DNA of 13,845 bases, taken from contig DATKPK010000078.1 in assembly GCA_035524095.1 (NCBI GenBank), positions 1-13,845 on the forward strand, given 5' to 3'. A program made the translations under genes and the position numbers. The notes beneath the pieces were generated by a model, which was not told the origin of the DNA, did not search any database, and worked only from the letters and a program-made list of their open reading frames with translations. Shown here one piece after another: positions 12,784 to 13,845 of this stretch. This stretch comes from DATJUF01 sp035524095. GTDB lineage: Bacteria; Desulfobacterota; Binatia; Binatales; Binataceae. The first letter of the stretch is position 1. Each line of letters starts with the position of its first letter.

Positions 12784-13845
12784 CTAATAGCCGGCAAAGC
12801 CCATATCGGTGGTTGCCTGCGCGTTCGGATCGGTGCAGACGTTGACCAGCGAGGGAACGCCGCTCTTTATCGCGCGCTCGATAGCGGGGCGGATACCGTC
12901 CGGCTTCTCGACAAATTCGCCATAACCGCCGAGCGCCTCCACCATCTTGTCGTAGCGCTGATAGCCGAGATCGCGGCCCACGTTGCCACCGGTCTGACGC
13001 GAGGTGAAGCCGCCATTGTTAGAGACCACGACGACGATCGGGAGCTTATGGCGGATGGCAGTGTCCATCTCCATGCCGTTCCAGCCGAAGGCGCCGTCAC
13101 CACTGAGAACGACGACCGGACGATCCGGTGCGGCGGCTTGGGCGCCCACGCCGAAAGGAATACCGACGCCCATACATCCGTGGGGACCGGCGTTGAGGCT
13201 CGCGCGGGCCTGATAGATGGGAATCGACTGGCGGGCGAAGTTAAGGATTTCATGCCCGTCCACGACCAGAATCGTGTCGCGCGAAATCACGTCCTTGACT
13301 TCATTGCAGAGCCGCAGCGGATGAATCGGCAGCTTGTCGGAATGGAGCAGCGGCGCGTTGCGCTCCATATTCGTGCGATGTTTGGCGGCAAGCTGCGACA
13401 CCCATGCATTCTCCTCGCGAGGATTGAAGCGGCCCTTCGACTCATCGGTGAGCTGTTCGAGGACGAGGCGCGCGTCGCCGATAATGCCGACGTCGGCGGC
13501 GCGATTATGGCCGATCTCACGGCCATCAAGGTTGACGTTGATGAACTTGGCGTCCGGCGAGAAACGTGGCGCGCGCAGGTGGGAGAGCATCGAATTAGCG
13601 CGGGCGCCAATCACGAGAACAACATCAGCCTCGCGGAAGGCGGTCGAACGGGCGGCAGGGAACGATCGCTGATGGTCCTCGGCGATCACGCCGCGTCCCT
13701 GCGGCGTCGTGAAGAACGGGATGCCGGTAGCATCGACGAATTTCTGCAATGCTTCTTCGGCGCGTGACCAGAGGACCCCGCTGCCCGTGACAATCAGCGG
13801 TTTACTAGCCTTGGCCAGCAAGTCGACAGCTTGCACGATCAGTTT
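12784..13845 (-). CDS. Thiamine-diphosphate-dependent enzyme, acetolactate synthase / 2-hydroxyacyl-CoA lyase-like (5' end cut by window edge)
   Basis: The frame is open to the right edge, so the 353 visible residues are the C-terminal two-thirds of a protein normally about 540-580 residues long; the N-terminal pyrimidine-binding domain, including its catalytic Glu, is missing only because of the window. The central domain (KPLIVTGSGVLW to DVGIIGDARLVLEQL) is followed by the PP-binding domain with HGCMGVGIPFGVGAQAA and the thiamine-diphosphate/magnesium motif GDGAFGWNG ending in NN 24 residues after GDG (residues 249-277 of the visible part). Such enzymes make or cleave C-C bonds next to a carbonyl. 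The GPHGCMGVG and GWNGMEMDTA segments recall oxalyl-CoA decarboxylase or 2-hydroxyacyl-CoA lyase relatives more than true acetolactate synthase, but the substrate is not settled. A hairpin terminator follows, and the exporter gene is a separate unit. Confidence 0.88.
   Translation of the reverse strand, partial: KLIVQAVDLLAKASKPLIVTGSGVLWSRAEEALQKFVDATGIPFFTTPQGRGVIAEDHQRSFPAARSTAFREADVVLVIGARANSMLSHLRAPRFSPDAKFINVNLDGREIGHNRAADVGIIGDARLVLEQLTDESKGRFNPREENAWVSQLAAKHRTNMERNAPLLHSDKLPIHPLRLCNEVKDVISRDTILVVDGHEILNFARQSIPIYQARASLNAGPHGCMGVGIPFGVGAQAAAPDRPVVVLSGDGAFGWNGMEMDTAIRHKLPIVVVVSNNGGFTSRQTGGNVGRDLGYQRYDKMVEALGGYGEFVEKPDGIRPAIERAIKSGVPSLVNVCTDPNAQATTDMGFAGY

Noticed and set aside
13048..13767. 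Plus-strand open frame of 239 codons antisense to the thiamine-diphosphate enzyme
   Set aside because: The minus-strand frame carries the cofactor motif and runs to the edge; the antisense frame is a by-product of GC-rich codon use.

Overview
The window is ordinary bacterial chromosomal DNA, GC-rich by eye (roughly the high 50s percent), dense in genes and almost entirely coded on the minus strand. Nothing in it fixes the taxon. The soluble-diiron-monooxygenase accessory genes, a stand-alone CinA-type protein, an Eco29kI-type nuclease and perfect parS motifs would suit an uncultured soil or environmental bacterium; that is inference. No rRNA, tRNA, CRISPR array, transposase or phage gene was seen.

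Layout. 1-458 (-): N-terminal part of a GIY-YIG restriction endonuclease that runs off the left edge. 623-1102 (+): stand-alone CinA C-terminal-type protein. 1158-3614 (-): glycogen phosphorylase, convergent with the previous gene, with a hairpin at the junction. 3934-6756 (-): a likely transcription unit, in transcription order a zinc-dependent alcohol dehydrogenase, an amidohydrolase and a SCO1-type copper chaperone. 6757-7813: a noncoding stretch of about 1 kb with two parS-like centromere sites, several hairpins and a REP-like repeat. 7814-8491 (+): SAM-dependent methyltransferase. 8563-12629 (-): a probable four-gene unit, in transcription order a DHA2-family drug exporter, an SGNH hydrolase, a MIP18/DUF59 iron-sulfur assembly protein and a small TPR protein. 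12784-13845 (-): C-terminal two-thirds of a thiamine-diphosphate enzyme, ending in a strong hairpin terminator.

How the genes fit together. The amidohydrolase, the alcohol dehydrogenase and the two-part MIP18-type protein resemble the accessory genes that accompany prmABCD/mimABCD propane-type diiron monooxygenases. Here they lie in two blocks, and no monooxygenase subunit is present. This suggests short-chain alkane or alcohol metabolism whose catalytic core lies elsewhere, or relics of such a cluster.

The most unusual noncoding signals are two. First, the parS pair: one site is a perfect 20-bp palindrome and the other sits in a 36-bp palindrome with a single mismatched pair. Second, a repeat element occurs once in the parS-bearing spacer and again inside the coding sequence of the MIP18-type protein, where it seems to have added an in-frame linker.
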